Assembly: GCA_052032335.1 (NCBI GenBank)
Contig: JBPEWV010000005.1
Span: 1-16,201 of the forward strand
Source of the DNA: Pleionea sp052032335
Lineage (GTDB): Bacteria > Pseudomonadota > Gammaproteobacteria > Enterobacterales > Kangiellaceae
DNA: 16,201 nt
Reading direction: 5' to 3'
Of this stretch, positions 7,093 through 15,305 are shown in pieces; position 1 is the stretch's first letter, and the number at the start of each line of letters is the position of its first letter. The notes below the pieces were generated by a model. The model was given only the letters and a program-made list of their open reading frames with translations. It ran no database searches and was not told where the DNA came from. The translations under genes and the position numbers were made by a program.

Positions 7093-8124
7093 ATGTTTCA
7101 GCGTAGTTTAATTTTATTCGCTTTATTCATAGCAATCTCTGTTGTCGGCAAAGAACCGATACCACCATACCAATTGAAAAAAATAACTGATGATATTTAC
7201 GTCGCTTTTAAACCCGCACCACATCGATTCGTCGATGCCAACATCACCATTATTATCAATGAAGAATCCGTCGTTATTGTCGATGCCAATGACAATTTAA
7301 CCAATGCCAAACAATTAGTTAGCGACATAAAATCGTTAACCGACAAGCCGGTCACTCACATTGTTAATACCCACTGGCACTCCGATCATACCTTGGCCAA
7401 CGACATCTACCAGGAAGGTTTCCCCGGAAAGCAAACCTTTGTGGGCCATAAGACACTGGTAGAACTCATCGATACCAAAACCCGTCAGCAGTTGAAAGAA
7501 AAAATCGCGCAATGGGAAAAGGGCATTGAAAAAGCCGAACAGCGTGTGGCTTCTGGCGAAGCCAAAGATGGATTAGCGGAAAAAATAAAGCAATACAAAA
7601 CACAACTTACGGCGTTCAAATCATTGAAGCTTCACAAGCCCGACATTACCTTTACCGATTCGTACGTTATTCCGAATACAAGTCGGACCATAAAACTCTT
7701 AAATTTCGGAAAAGCTCATACCGAAGGCGACACCATTGTCTACCTTCCTGATGATAAGTTGCTTATAAGTGGTGATCTCTTTGACGAACTGCCTTACGCA
7801 GGACACGGTTATCCCAAAGACTGGCTCCACACCTTAAAGCAGATCAATCAGCTCGAATTTGATCGCGTCATTCCCGGGCATGGCGATTTGCATCAAAATA
7901 AAGAACAACTGTTATTAATTACTGAATTATTAAGTGATAGTATTCAGCAAGCGGAGAAGGCAATAGCGAAAGGATTAACAGAAAAAGAGTTTCTCGATAC
8001 AATTAATCTGGAGTTGTATAGGCAGAAACTTGCACGTAAAGATGAACTGGCCGGACGAGCATTTAATCATTTTATTCCTGAATTCTTTCAAAAAGCCTAT
8101 CAAGAAGCACTCTCTACTCAGTAA
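7093..8124 (+). CDS. Exported metallo-beta-lactamase-fold hydrolase
   Basis: This is a periplasmic or secreted zinc hydrolase of 343 residues. A signal peptide (MFQRSLILFALFIAISVVG) is followed by the fold, with HWHSDH (H94, H96, D98, H99), H209 (AHTEGDT), D228 (ISGDLF) and H263 (PGHGD), a complete dinuclear metal site. Between strands there is an insertion (about 128-178) rich in K, E and Q that should form a helical hairpin or coiled coil. I chose the ATG at 7093 because AAGGA lies seven bases upstream; a TTG seven codons earlier would add a polar extension before the signal peptide. The layout is that of the broad SoxH/quinoprotein-relay-like MBL group, not a classic B1 beta-lactamase. Substrate unknown. 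Confidence 0.9.
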   Translation: MFQRSLILFALFIAISVVGKEPIPPYQLKKITDDIYVAFKPAPHRFVDANITIIINEESVVIVDANDNLTNAKQLVSDIKSLTDKPVTHIVNTHWHSDHTLANDIYQEGFPGKQTFVGHKTLVELIDTKTRQQLKEKIAQWEKGIEKAEQRVASGEAKDGLAEKIKQYKTQLTAFKSLKLHKPDITFTDSYVIPNTSRTIKLLNFGKAHTEGDTIVYLPDDKLLISGDLFDELPYAGHGYPKDWLHTLKQINQLEFDRVIPGHGDLHQNKEQLLLITELLSDSIQQAEKAIAKGLTEKEFLDTINLELYRQKLARKDELAGRAFNHFIPEFFQKAYQEALSTQ

Positions 8125-8513
8125 CATTTGACACAGCGATAGTCGTTTTAGAATAAAAAGCCGCTATCGCTTTTCTCGCAAAACGTTGGTAATATTAACA
8201 TCATTATTTTAAGGCTTTAAAAAGCATTACAAAACACGCATATTTTTGTACTAAATCTCCCTCTACCTCCCTATTTACCATCAGATTCGACTGTTTTTTA
8301 AACGATTAGTTTTTCTAATTTCTATCGTTAATTTTTTTCATTTGTTAATAAAAACTCAAATAAAAATAATAGCCGGCAAAATTGGTGAGGCGGCCCTCGT
8401 CAGTCACATAACATTGATAAAGATCAACTATTTTTGTCATGGAACTGACATAGAATCCAGCCCACGGCTCGACATCACCAAAACATTCAATTGACAACCG
8501 AGGAAAGGACACA
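8125..8513. other. Intergenic region before the astacin gene
   Basis: 389 bases. The first part holds the terminator of the MBL gene. The middle (about 8175-8360) is very AT-rich. The last 20 bases carry a strong ribosome site (GAGGAAAGG) for the astacin gene. I could not place a convincing sigma-70 promoter by eye. A short TGTCA/TGACA dyad lies at about 8436-8451. No coding frame worth reporting. Confidence 0.5.
8135..8174 (+). terminator. Intrinsic terminator after the MBL-fold gene
   Basis: AGCGATAG (8135-8142) pairs with CTATCGCT (8164-8171). An inner TTTTA/TAAAA stem (8146-8150 with 8154-8158) extends it, and a short T run follows. It begins 10 bases after the MBL-fold stop codon. Confidence 0.75.
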
Positions 8514-10655
8514 ATGAAATTAAAAATTTTACTGGCTTTATGCCTGGTAAGTCTTTCACTTAATGGAGCGTTTGCCAGCAAGACAAACATCACAACCGAC
8601 AATCACGATACCGTAGAATACAACGGTCGAACCTATCAGGTTATTGGTGACATGTTGATTCCTGCGGAGAAGCAGCTGAACAAATTCGACGTCAACAAAA
8701 GTAAATGGGTTGACGGAAAAGTCTATTACGAATTCGACCCTGCTGTAACTCAAGATAATCGTCAGCGTTTTGTCGATGCTTATAAAGTATGGGAGAGTGT
8801 TGCCAATCTGGAGTTTATCGAGCGCACCAATCAATCCAATTATGTCTACGTACAAAATGATAACCGTAACTACGCCATTGTTGGTATGGTTGGTGGCCGT
8901 CAGATCCTTTCAATGAACAACTGGCACTCTAAGTACATCATTGTGCATGAAATCGGACACAGCCTGGGTATGTGGCATGAACAGATGCGTAGCGATCGCG
9001 ACAACTACGTCACCATTAACGAAGAGAATATTGATTCAACGCAACGTTACAACTTCACCAAGCGATCAACCACTGACTATGGCGAATACGATTTTCTTTC
9101 CATCATGCATTACCCGTTAACCGCCTACACTATTAACAGCCAACGTACCATTGAGCCGCTTCCTCAATTCGAAGCCATTGCGCAATTTGCCGGACAGCGC
9201 AAATACATCAGTGGCGGTGACCAATTTTCAGTGGCAACACATTACGGCCCGGTTACTTTGACCTTCGCTGATTCAGTATTCGAGAGTTACCTTGTTTCGA
9301 ATTTTGATTTGAATAGCGACGGTGTCATTGATTCACTCGAAGCCTCTCAAGTCACCGAAATTTCGACACCCGGTAACGGCACCATCACTTCTATTCAAGG
9401 TATCGAGCACTTTCGTTATCTAACCAGTCTTGATGTTTCCGATGAAGCATTAACGCAATTGCCACCATTACCTTCACGGGTGACGCAACTGGACCTCAGT
9501 AATAATCAATTTGATAACGTTAATTTTCTTTGGTCCGAACCACCATTAATGAACTCAATCAATGTCGCAGGAAATCCTTTGGATGCTTACGCATGTGATG
9601 AAATTCTTGTGCTTTCGACCGCATTGGACAATGGAACCGTCACTTACAATCCCTTATCTGACGGCAGTTACCTGACTTGTGATGAAAACGCCAAGTTTGT
9701 TTTGCTTAACGGCAAACCGCGAGAAGATTTGCGCAGTAAAGGAACACAGACCTATTTCATCGATGTTCCGGCCAATCAAACCCAACTCAAATTTGAGACC
9801 TCCCAGTTTAACAATCTGGATGGCGGCCTGATGAATGTTTACGTTGCTTTCAATCGCCAGCCCACAACCAGCGATTACGACTATCAGTCAAGCAACGCCG
9901 ATAATGTTGAGTCGGTTACCATTAATAATCCTGCTCAAGGTACTTGGTACATCAGTTTGATTCCCATCGATCGCTCGTTTGAGAACGTGACCTTGCTCGC
10001 CACTTACAGCGACGACCAGGTCATCAACGAACAATTATTGGTAAATGGTGAATCAAAAATTAATCTTCAGGCGGGCCAAAGCGATACCCTCAGCTTCTAT
10101 ATGGACGTCCCAGAAAACGCCGATAACCTTTCGTTTTCTATTGCTGGTGGATCGGGCGATGCCGATCTTTACGTTCGATTTGGCGCAGAACCCACAATGT
10201 CAGTTTACGATTGCCGCCCCTGGAAAAACGGCAACAACGAAACCTGCGCCATTAGCAACGTTCAAGCGGGTCGATACTTTGTCAACTTGGTCGGTTATAG
10301 CGCGTTTTCTGGCGTAACATTAACGGGCAATTACGAAGCAGTCAGCGCACCGGTCGGTGGAAGCCTTACTGAATCTGGCCTGGCTGGTCAAGCCAACAGC
10401 TGGCAATATTTTTCTGTCGTTGTACCTCAAGGCATGAGCTTACTCGACGTTAAAATTTCCGGTGGAACAGGCGATGTTGATCTTTACGTGCGCCGAAGTC
10501 TGGAACCCACTATCTCGAGTTACGACTGTCGCCCTTATCGCTACGGCAATGAGGAAACCTGTCGCTACAATTCACCCGTTGCGGCCACTTATTACATCGG
10601 ATTACGTGGCTACACCAATTATCAGGGTGTAACACTCGAAGCCATCTGGCAGTAA
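8514..10655 (+). CDS. Secreted astacin-type (M12A) metalloprotease with EF-hand-like loop, LRR segment and three PPC domains
   Basis: This is an exported zinc endopeptidase of 713 residues. The signal peptide ends near residue 21, and a short propeptide precedes the catalytic domain (about 65-246). The zinc site HEIGHSLGMWHE (145-156) with QMRSDRD after it, and the Met-turn SIMHY (196-200), are the astacin signatures. Residues 264-276 read D-x-N-x-D-G-x-I-D-x-x-E, a full EF-hand/dockerin-type calcium loop. It is followed by a short leucine-rich segment (about 290-370). Three PPC domains follow (about 395-500, 505-608, 613-713); the last two share an SxYDCRP motif and the YDCRP...ETC cysteine pair. 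PPC domains usually help secretion or substrate binding and may be cleaved off. GAGGAAAGG ahead of the ATG is a strong ribosome site. Confidence 0.94.
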   Translation: MKLKILLALCLVSLSLNGAFASKTNITTDNHDTVEYNGRTYQVIGDMLIPAEKQLNKFDVNKSKWVDGKVYYEFDPAVTQDNRQRFVDAYKVWESVANLEFIERTNQSNYVYVQNDNRNYAIVGMVGGRQILSMNNWHSKYIIVHEIGHSLGMWHEQMRSDRDNYVTINEENIDSTQRYNFTKRSTTDYGEYDFLSIMHYPLTAYTINSQRTIEPLPQFEAIAQFAGQRKYISGGDQFSVATHYGPVTLTFADSVFESYLVSNFDLNSDGVIDSLEASQVTEISTPGNGTITSIQGIEHFRYLTSLDVSDEALTQLPPLPSRVTQLDLSNNQFDNVNFLWSEPPLMNSINVAGNPLDAYACDEILVLSTALDNGTVTYNPLSDGSYLTCDENAKFVLLNGKPREDLRSKGTQTYFIDVPANQTQLKFETSQFNNLDGGLMNVYVAFNRQPTTSDYDYQSSNADNVESVTINNPAQGTWYISLIPIDRSFENVTLLATYSDDQVINEQLLVNGESKINLQAGQSDTLSFYMDVPENADNLSFSIAGGSGDADLYVRFGAEPTMSVYDCRPWKNGNNETCAISNVQAGRYFVNLVGYSAFSGVTLTGNYEAVSAPVGGSLTESGLAGQANSWQYFSVVVPQGMSLLDVKISGGTGDVDLYVRRSLEPTISSYDCRPYRYGNEETCRYNSPVAATYYIGLRGYTNYQGVTLEAIWQ

Positions 10656-11128
10656 TCGCCTACGCACAAAATCCCGGTTAGTGAATTTTACAGCCACTAA
10701 CCGGGCCATTTCTCTCTCTCATGCACCACTAACGACCGTTCACTGCCCCATCATGTTGCATTGCGCGAAAATCGCACAACTTGTCGAAAAGTTTCACCAC
10801 CTGCCAATGTTTGAATTCTCTCTTTGAGATAACCATTTAACCCATTGTTAATTCAATAGTTTAGCAAGGTATGAGGACCAACCAGAAGGCCGACCTTGTG
10901 TTTGAATCTCAAAACTATGAGATTTTTCAACATTTTATCGATCAGTTCCCTTGTGCTATTCCAACTGGGTCTTTGACAAAAACTCTCGGCGAAATTGTTT
11001 TCAATGCGAAACAGTTTGTCATGAACCAGCAGGATGCACTGGCCGTCCGGACGACACGCCCTTCATGGTTTCATTGAATGAGAACGCTCGCGCGGGTCAC
11101 CCAACTAAAACTACGATAAGGGGGATTT
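10656..11128. other. Intergenic region before the hydrolase gene
   Basis: 473 bases. A strong hairpin at the left end closes the astacin unit. TTGAGA (10824-10829) and GTTAAT (10847-10852), 17 bases apart, form a weak promoter candidate. A 68-codon open frame (10871-11077) exists, but its only AAGG lies one base before the ATG and I recognise nothing in it. AAGGGGG four bases ahead of the hydrolase ATG is its ribosome site. Confidence 0.45.
10673..10705 (+). terminator. Hairpin terminator after the astacin gene
   Basis: Eleven-base perfect arms, CCCGGTTAGTG (10673-10683) and CACTAACCGGG (10695-10705), with an 11-base loop. The sequence after it is pyrimidine-rich (TTTCTCTCTCTC) but not a pure T run, so it may be a terminator or an mRNA-stabilising hairpin. 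Confidence 0.7.
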
Positions 11129-11986
11129 ATGCGAAAACTTTACACCCTGCTGGTTATTGGCTTTCTGTCACTAACCGGACTTGCACACGCCAACACCGGC
11201 GTTGCCCTGGTTCACGGAACCGGCAATGCCACCGACGCTTATAACGATTACTGGAAGTCTGGCTTTGTCGAATCGGTTCGACAGGGACTGAGCAATTCCT
11301 CCAATCTGGTGGTTGTGAATTGCAACTTCGATAAGTACATGTGGGACTCAGCCGCCGCAGGATGCTTGGCTACGCAGCTATATAACTTCATTAATTCAAA
11401 AAACATCGATGATCTGGTGGTTATCACCCACTCCAATGGCGGTAACGTGATGCGATGGATCATGTCGAATCCCACCTGGGATAGCCGCTACCCAACCATT
11501 ATTAATAATATTCGCTGGGTCAATGCACTGGCACCTTCGAGCAAAGGCACTCCGCTCGCCGATGCAGTCATGCAAGGCAATGTTTTTGAGCAATCATTGG
11601 GTTGGCTTTTAGGCTTCAAATCAGATGCGGTTCGTCAGCAACAAGAAAGCTGGATGGCTTATTACAACGCCAATTGGCTGCTGGGAACGTCCGGCCGCCC
11701 TTCCTTACCCAGAGGATTCTGGAACATTGTTGGTACTGACGTCGAATCGGCGATCTGGGACAGCGACAGTTATTGTGGCGGTTACTTCGAAAATGTCGGA
11801 CTGGAAACCACACAAAACTGGCTGGACAGCTGTTCCGATGGCTTCTTGAATTGCAGTTCGCAAAATGGCGCTGGCTCACTCTGGTTTTACGACACTGATC
11901 GAACTCGAGGTGATGAGCCACTAAGTCACAATCAGTCGCGTCGCAAATGTTTTAATCTCGACGTCATTTTACGCAACGATCTATAA
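11129..11986 (+). CDS. Secreted alpha/beta hydrolase, lipase-like
   Basis: This is an exported serine hydrolase of 285 residues, likely a lipase or esterase. A signal peptide ends near A21. An HG oxyanion motif (VALVHGTG, 26-32) follows immediately. The nucleophile elbow is THSNGG with S102. H267 near the C-terminus (PLSHNQ) is a candidate catalytic histidine; the acid is not certain, with D211, D213 or D255 possible. Six cysteines in the mature part (65, 79, 216, 235, 242, 274) suggest up to three disulfides, fitting an extracellular enzyme. It is followed after 10 bases by the DUF4785-like gene, with which it surely shares a transcript. The elbow with threonine before histidine differs from the common GHSxG. 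Confidence 0.85.
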   Translation: MRKLYTLLVIGFLSLTGLAHANTGVALVHGTGNATDAYNDYWKSGFVESVRQGLSNSSNLVVVNCNFDKYMWDSAAAGCLATQLYNFINSKNIDDLVVITHSNGGNVMRWIMSNPTWDSRYPTIINNIRWVNALAPSSKGTPLADAVMQGNVFEQSLGWLLGFKSDAVRQQQESWMAYYNANWLLGTSGRPSLPRGFWNIVGTDVESAIWDSDSYCGGYFENVGLETTQNWLDSCSDGFLNCSSQNGAGSLWFYDTDRTRGDEPLSHNQSRRKCFNLDVILRNDL

Positions 11987-11996
11987 GGAGCCAGCA

Positions 11997-13163
11997 ATGA
12001 ATTATTTAAAATCTACCACTTTGCTCATGGTCGTCGCAGGCAGCTTTGCTGTTGCCGCAAAAAAACAACCGGGCGACGAGAATGCCAACAACAAATTGAT
12101 CTTACCACTGGAACAGCAAGCAGTAACGTTTAGCCAACGCCTCATGCCCGATGAAACAATATCACTGGGTAAAACGTCGCTCGAAGTGTCCAGCAAAAGT
12201 TATTATCAGTCAGTCAGTGGCGCACAATTAAAGTCGGGCATCGCTTTTTTTGCCGATGGTGAGGGAGCCGTAGTTCGACTCACTCCAACCAAGTCTTTAA
12301 GACATGGAAAAACGATGATGGCCGACCCAATTGAACCGGATGATCTAATTCTTAGCGGGAATAACGGCGAGTTCAACGTTAACAAGTCGGGTATGTCAAT
12401 CAAAGCGACCAGCCAACAATTGAATGACGCCCATCCTTCTTTGTTCAAGAACAGCTCGGCGTTTGTGGTTGACCCCTCGATGGGTAAAGGTGAGTTTCAA
12501 TTGAAAACCTCCAAGTCGGTCAACGACCAGGACCAATTCTTGTTGCACGTATTTGACAAACACAGTGACAACACTCTGCGCTTGAAAACGGCTCAAAGTA
12601 GTTATTCTAATGGCGACCGCTTAACAGTCGATGTTGAGTGGTCGAATAACCTGATGGCTAAGCAATCGAATGCTTCAGCAAATTTGATTGCTCCCGACGG
12701 ACGCAGCTTTCCATTAAAAATAAAAGCCGGAAAACGCGGATTAACTGCCGTCACTGACATCGACTTCGACACCCAACGAGTTCCGGGTGAACTGTGGAAA
12801 GTAGTCCTTAACTCGACGGTGGAAAAAGGAGAAAGCATTAAACGTACTGCCGAACTGGCCATCGACATTCATGAGAAAACCGCCAGCATCGACAGGGTGC
12901 AATACAACAAGACATTCGCTAACGTAATAGTGAACGTTGAAAAACCGGGGCGTTACGAACTTCGCAGCTGGATTTTTAGTACTTCCGGAAAACGTTCAGA
13001 GCCAAATCGTATTGAATATTCGGCCCAATGGCTGGAAAAAGGTCAACACAGTTTTTCTGTGCCCATTAATTCGTCAAAAGGAAAACGATCCGCCGAATCA
13101 ATCAAACAATTGCAACTGATGGATCAAACACGTCTTTCGGTGCTGGATATCATTCAACACTAA
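11997..13163 (+). CDS. Exported DUF4785-like protein paired with the hydrolase
   Basis: This protein has 388 residues with a signal peptide (1-21) and no cysteine anywhere. It is predicted as mostly beta strands: an N-terminal region (about 35-195), a middle Ig-like domain (about 200-292, VDVEWSN to AELAIDIHE) and a C-terminal Ig-like domain (about 297-388). The C-terminal pattern RYELRSWIF...SAQWLEKGQHSFSVPI resembles proteins annotated DUF4785; I make this link from memory, with moderate certainty. AAGGAG lies upstream of the ATG, which follows the hydrolase stop by 10 bases. Biochemical role unknown. The two-gene layout recalls lipase plus helper operons, but this is not the Lif foldase: it lacks the membrane anchor and the helical build. 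Confidence 0.85.
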   Translation: MNYLKSTTLLMVVAGSFAVAAKKQPGDENANNKLILPLEQQAVTFSQRLMPDETISLGKTSLEVSSKSYYQSVSGAQLKSGIAFFADGEGAVVRLTPTKSLRHGKTMMADPIEPDDLILSGNNGEFNVNKSGMSIKATSQQLNDAHPSLFKNSSAFVVDPSMGKGEFQLKTSKSVNDQDQFLLHVFDKHSDNTLRLKTAQSSYSNGDRLTVDVEWSNNLMAKQSNASANLIAPDGRSFPLKIKAGKRGLTAVTDIDFDTQRVPGELWKVVLNSTVEKGESIKRTAELAIDIHEKTASIDRVQYNKTFANVIVNVEKPGRYELRSWIFSTSGKRSEPNRIEYSAQWLEKGQHSFSVPINSSKGKRSAESIKQLQLMDQTRLSVLDIIQH

Positions 13164-13169
13164 ACCAAT

Positions 13170-13203
13170 AAGGGAGCTCCCCGGCTCCCTTCCTTGTTTT
13201 TTC
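13170..13203 (+). terminator. Intrinsic terminator closing the hydrolase/DUF4785-like unit
   Basis: AAGGGAGC (13170-13177) pairs with GCTCCCTT (13184-13191) and is followed by a T-rich run (13195-13203). It begins 7 bases after the stop codon. Confidence 0.9.
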
Positions 13204-13251
13204 TCCCTTTCGAAATATCAATCGCGCGAAAGCAATCTGCCATGCTCAAAA

Positions 13252-14421
13252 CTACTGATAATCGGTCAACTGCTGATACTTCAACCGGTACAGGTTTTTT
13301 ACCGACGATTTTTGTGCTTTTTCCACCACTTTCTCGAGCGCTTTTAACGCGCCGTATTTATTGCCAAGAGCCATTTTAGCCCGGGCAATACCAGCGTAAG
13401 GTTCGTAAAGGTAATTGGCAATGTTTGCCGCTTTTCGAAAATACCAGATGGCTCGGTCGTACTCCTGATTGGTGAGTGCCAATTCACCTTTGCTAATCCA
13501 GCGAAACGGATTATGGTCCGGGTATAACCTCAGTTCGTCATAGATCACTTTGGCCTTGGCCAACTTCTGTTGTGATTTTAAAAGTAGATGATAGTTATAA
13601 AGCAGCTCGTAGCGATCGCGTTCTAGTCCGTATTGCAATCCATATTGGTATAACGACTCGGCGACATCAGGCAGTCCCATTCGGTTATGCACAATGGCCA
13701 TCATATTCAATGCCTGTCCTTCAATTTTATTGTTCTTCAACACGATCGTTAAATAGTCGTAAGCCAATGAATAATTTTGTTGGACAATGGCTTCTGCTGC
13801 ACGATTTAAGTAGAACATCATTATAAACTCTTGATGCTTCACTTTTCGCAACGGCTTGCTGCCTTTAACCGGATAATAATCGACCCGAATGTAGCCGCGC
13901 CATAGTGGAATATGACCATCGAAATCACCTGGCCCCGGATCGTAAAGCAAAGTTTGCACGTGCTGAGACGCTAAAATGACATCGCCTTCTCTTTGGTAGA
14001 TGGGAATCGTTTCGATCAACTCATACTCCACCTTAACACCCACCAGCTGCGCTAACGAATGAGTCACGATGGCCAATGATAAACAATTCCCCAGTCGATT
14101 CGACAAAGACTGACTGGCCGTCAAAGTATCGGAATAAAAGTTAAATCCAGTCAATTTATTATCGAGGTAATTTGCGATACGTTTATTCGGGTAATACTTT
14201 CGATTTTTCGCGGCATTAAAATAACTTAAAAAGTCACTTTTCTGCTCGTCATTCAATTTAAATATGGAATCGATGGTTTCAACTTCGGATTGTGACTGTG
14301 AAAATAACGATTGTGAGTAAGGCGGTGCTGGCAATTGACTGAGCTGTAAGGGCGTCAGCCCATTATTCTTAGAAGCACAGGCAAACAAATTCAAAAGAAG
14401 AACTACAATCCAGTATCGCAT
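13252..14421 (-). CDS. Lipoprotein with transglutaminase-like domain and TPR repeats
   Basis: This is a 389-residue envelope protein. The N-terminus (MRYWIVVLLLNLFAC) is a signal peptide with a lipobox-like LFAC, so lipidation at C15 is likely. Residues about 60-185 resemble a bacterial transglutaminase/cysteine-protease fold: C113 in RLGNCLSLA, H154 in SQHVQTL and D181 in YIRVD would form the triad. From about 200 on there are helical TPR-type repeats (for example AIVQQNYSLAYDYLTIVLKN, QEYDRAIWYFRKAANIA and GNKYGALKALEKVVEKA), likely used for protein binding. The order of lipobox, Cys-His-Asp domain and TPR is seen in marine gammaproteobacteria, with unknown substrate. The gene is convergent with the hydrolase unit and stands alone. 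No clear ribosome site precedes the ATG. Confidence 0.85.
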   Translation of the reverse strand: MRYWIVVLLLNLFACASKNNGLTPLQLSQLPAPPYSQSLFSQSQSEVETIDSIFKLNDEQKSDFLSYFNAAKNRKYYPNKRIANYLDNKLTGFNFYSDTLTASQSLSNRLGNCLSLAIVTHSLAQLVGVKVEYELIETIPIYQREGDVILASQHVQTLLYDPGPGDFDGHIPLWRGYIRVDYYPVKGSKPLRKVKHQEFIMMFYLNRAAEAIVQQNYSLAYDYLTIVLKNNKIEGQALNMMAIVHNRMGLPDVAESLYQYGLQYGLERDRYELLYNYHLLLKSQQKLAKAKVIYDELRLYPDHNPFRWISKGELALTNQEYDRAIWYFRKAANIANYLYEPYAGIARAKMALGNKYGALKALEKVVEKAQKSSVKNLYRLKYQQLTDYQ

Positions 14422-14763
14422 AATTTAACTATAGTATTCTCAGTTCGCAATACCAGAAAGTTACGCATTGAAATGTAACCATTTTTTTAGACGCGAATCC
14501 TTGAGCCCTTTTCTTCATAAAAAATATTTTTGAAGAAATCGAACCGAATAAACAGTCGTTTATCGATCTAACTTTTAGTGCCTTCATCAGTCATTGAAAT
14601 CCATCTCAATCACTTAATTTTAATTCCTATCTCATTGAGCTCTATCGCACAGCGTAAATTTTTCTGCTTTGAGATGCCAGATGAGTTTACATTGGTTTTC
14701 ACAGCGAAATACTATGTCTGTGCCGAACAGGCAATCTGCAAAAGTTTAAAAATGGAGAGAAAA
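14422..14763. other. Intergenic region between the lipoprotein and the small secreted protein
   Basis: 342 bases between divergent genes. An open frame runs in phase with the downstream gene from a GTG at 14578, but the extension would bury the signal peptide 62 residues in, so I treat it as untranslated. The right part carries the promoter candidate for the small secreted protein. Near 14430 the minus strand has TACTAT close to the lipoprotein start, without a clear -35. Confidence 0.45.
14686..14715 (+). promoter_or_regulatory. Candidate promoter for the small secreted protein
   Basis: TTTACA (14686-14691), an 18-base spacer and TACTAT (14710-14715). This gives a leader of about 42 bases before the ATG at 14764. 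Matches are 5/6 and 4/6. Called by eye. Confidence 0.4.
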
Positions 14764-15189
14764 ATGAAATCAATAAAATTATTACTATGGGCAAGCGTAT
14801 CTTTTCTTTCGTTAAGTGTAATGGCAGAAGGCAAAGAACCGGCAATGATTCCAGAAATTGAAGCGGATCAACATTTATCCAAATCAGCGTCGGGCAGCGC
14901 TACTATGAAGTGTCTGGTCGATACACCCGCCTGGGATCGCTGGGGCTATGGGCAATGTTTTTCTGCAGGTAACGCAAGAACCACCACCGCGTTTTTTCAA
15001 ATCGAAGGCGGCCCTTCGTCCAACTATCGAGTTTATTGGTCCGATTCTCGCTGCAGTCAATCGTCTAAGTCGTGCTCATTACCCATTCGTCAATACCAGA
15101 CGTTGACAGTTTCAGCCGACATATTGGACTTATCCAATAATACTTTCTCATCAGTCAGTGCAACCGCGCATTACGAAGGTTTCCACTAA
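14764..15189 (+). CDS. Small secreted four-cysteine protein of unknown function
   Basis: I do not recognise this family. The 141-residue frame starts at the ATG at 14764 with GGAGAG just upstream and a textbook signal peptide (MKSIKLLLWASVSFLSLSVMA) cleaved before EGKEPA. The mature part is about 120 residues with a linker-like N-terminus (22-45) and a compact domain (48-141) of beta-strand character, with W57, W60 and W92. It has four cysteines (50, 65, 97, 104) spaced for two disulfides: C50-C65 around AWDRWGYGQ and C97-C104 in a tight loop. The SATMKC to TAHYEG pattern looks like an immunoglobulin or lectin-like beta sandwich, but that is a guess. It is transcribed alone and closed by its own terminator. 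A longer frame from 14578 is less likely. Confidence 0.8.
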   Translation: MKSIKLLLWASVSFLSLSVMAEGKEPAMIPEIEADQHLSKSASGSATMKCLVDTPAWDRWGYGQCFSAGNARTTTAFFQIEGGPSSNYRVYWSDSRCSQSSKSCSLPIRQYQTLTVSADILDLSNNTFSSVSATAHYEGFH

Positions 15190-15211
15190 GTTAGAAAGTT
15201 TTCATACAACG

Positions 15212-15244
15212 CTGGCGCTTCCCGGGGCGCCAGTTTCGTTTTCG
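15212..15244 (+). terminator. Intrinsic terminator after the small secreted protein
   Basis: CTGGCGC (15212-15218) pairs with GCGCCAG (15227-15233), followed by T-rich TTTCGTTTTCG. It begins 23 bases after the stop. Confidence 0.85.
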
Positions 15245-15305
15245 TATCAATAAGCGCTCTGTAAAAACATGCGATAAAGTCGCATTTGAACTTTTGCCGA
15301 TCAAA

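Noticed and set aside
8345..8855. Minus-strand frames across the astacin start.
   Set aside because: They overlap the signal peptide and N-terminus of a certain gene and have no start signals.
10871..11077. 68-codon plus frame between the astacin and hydrolase genes.
   Set aside because: Codons look fair, but AAGG is only one base from the ATG, no family is recognised, and it overlaps another open frame. Not supported enough to call.
14578..14763. In-frame 62-residue N-terminal extension of the small secreted protein from a GTG.
   Set aside because: It would place the signal peptide internally; the ATG at 14764 has its own ribosome site.
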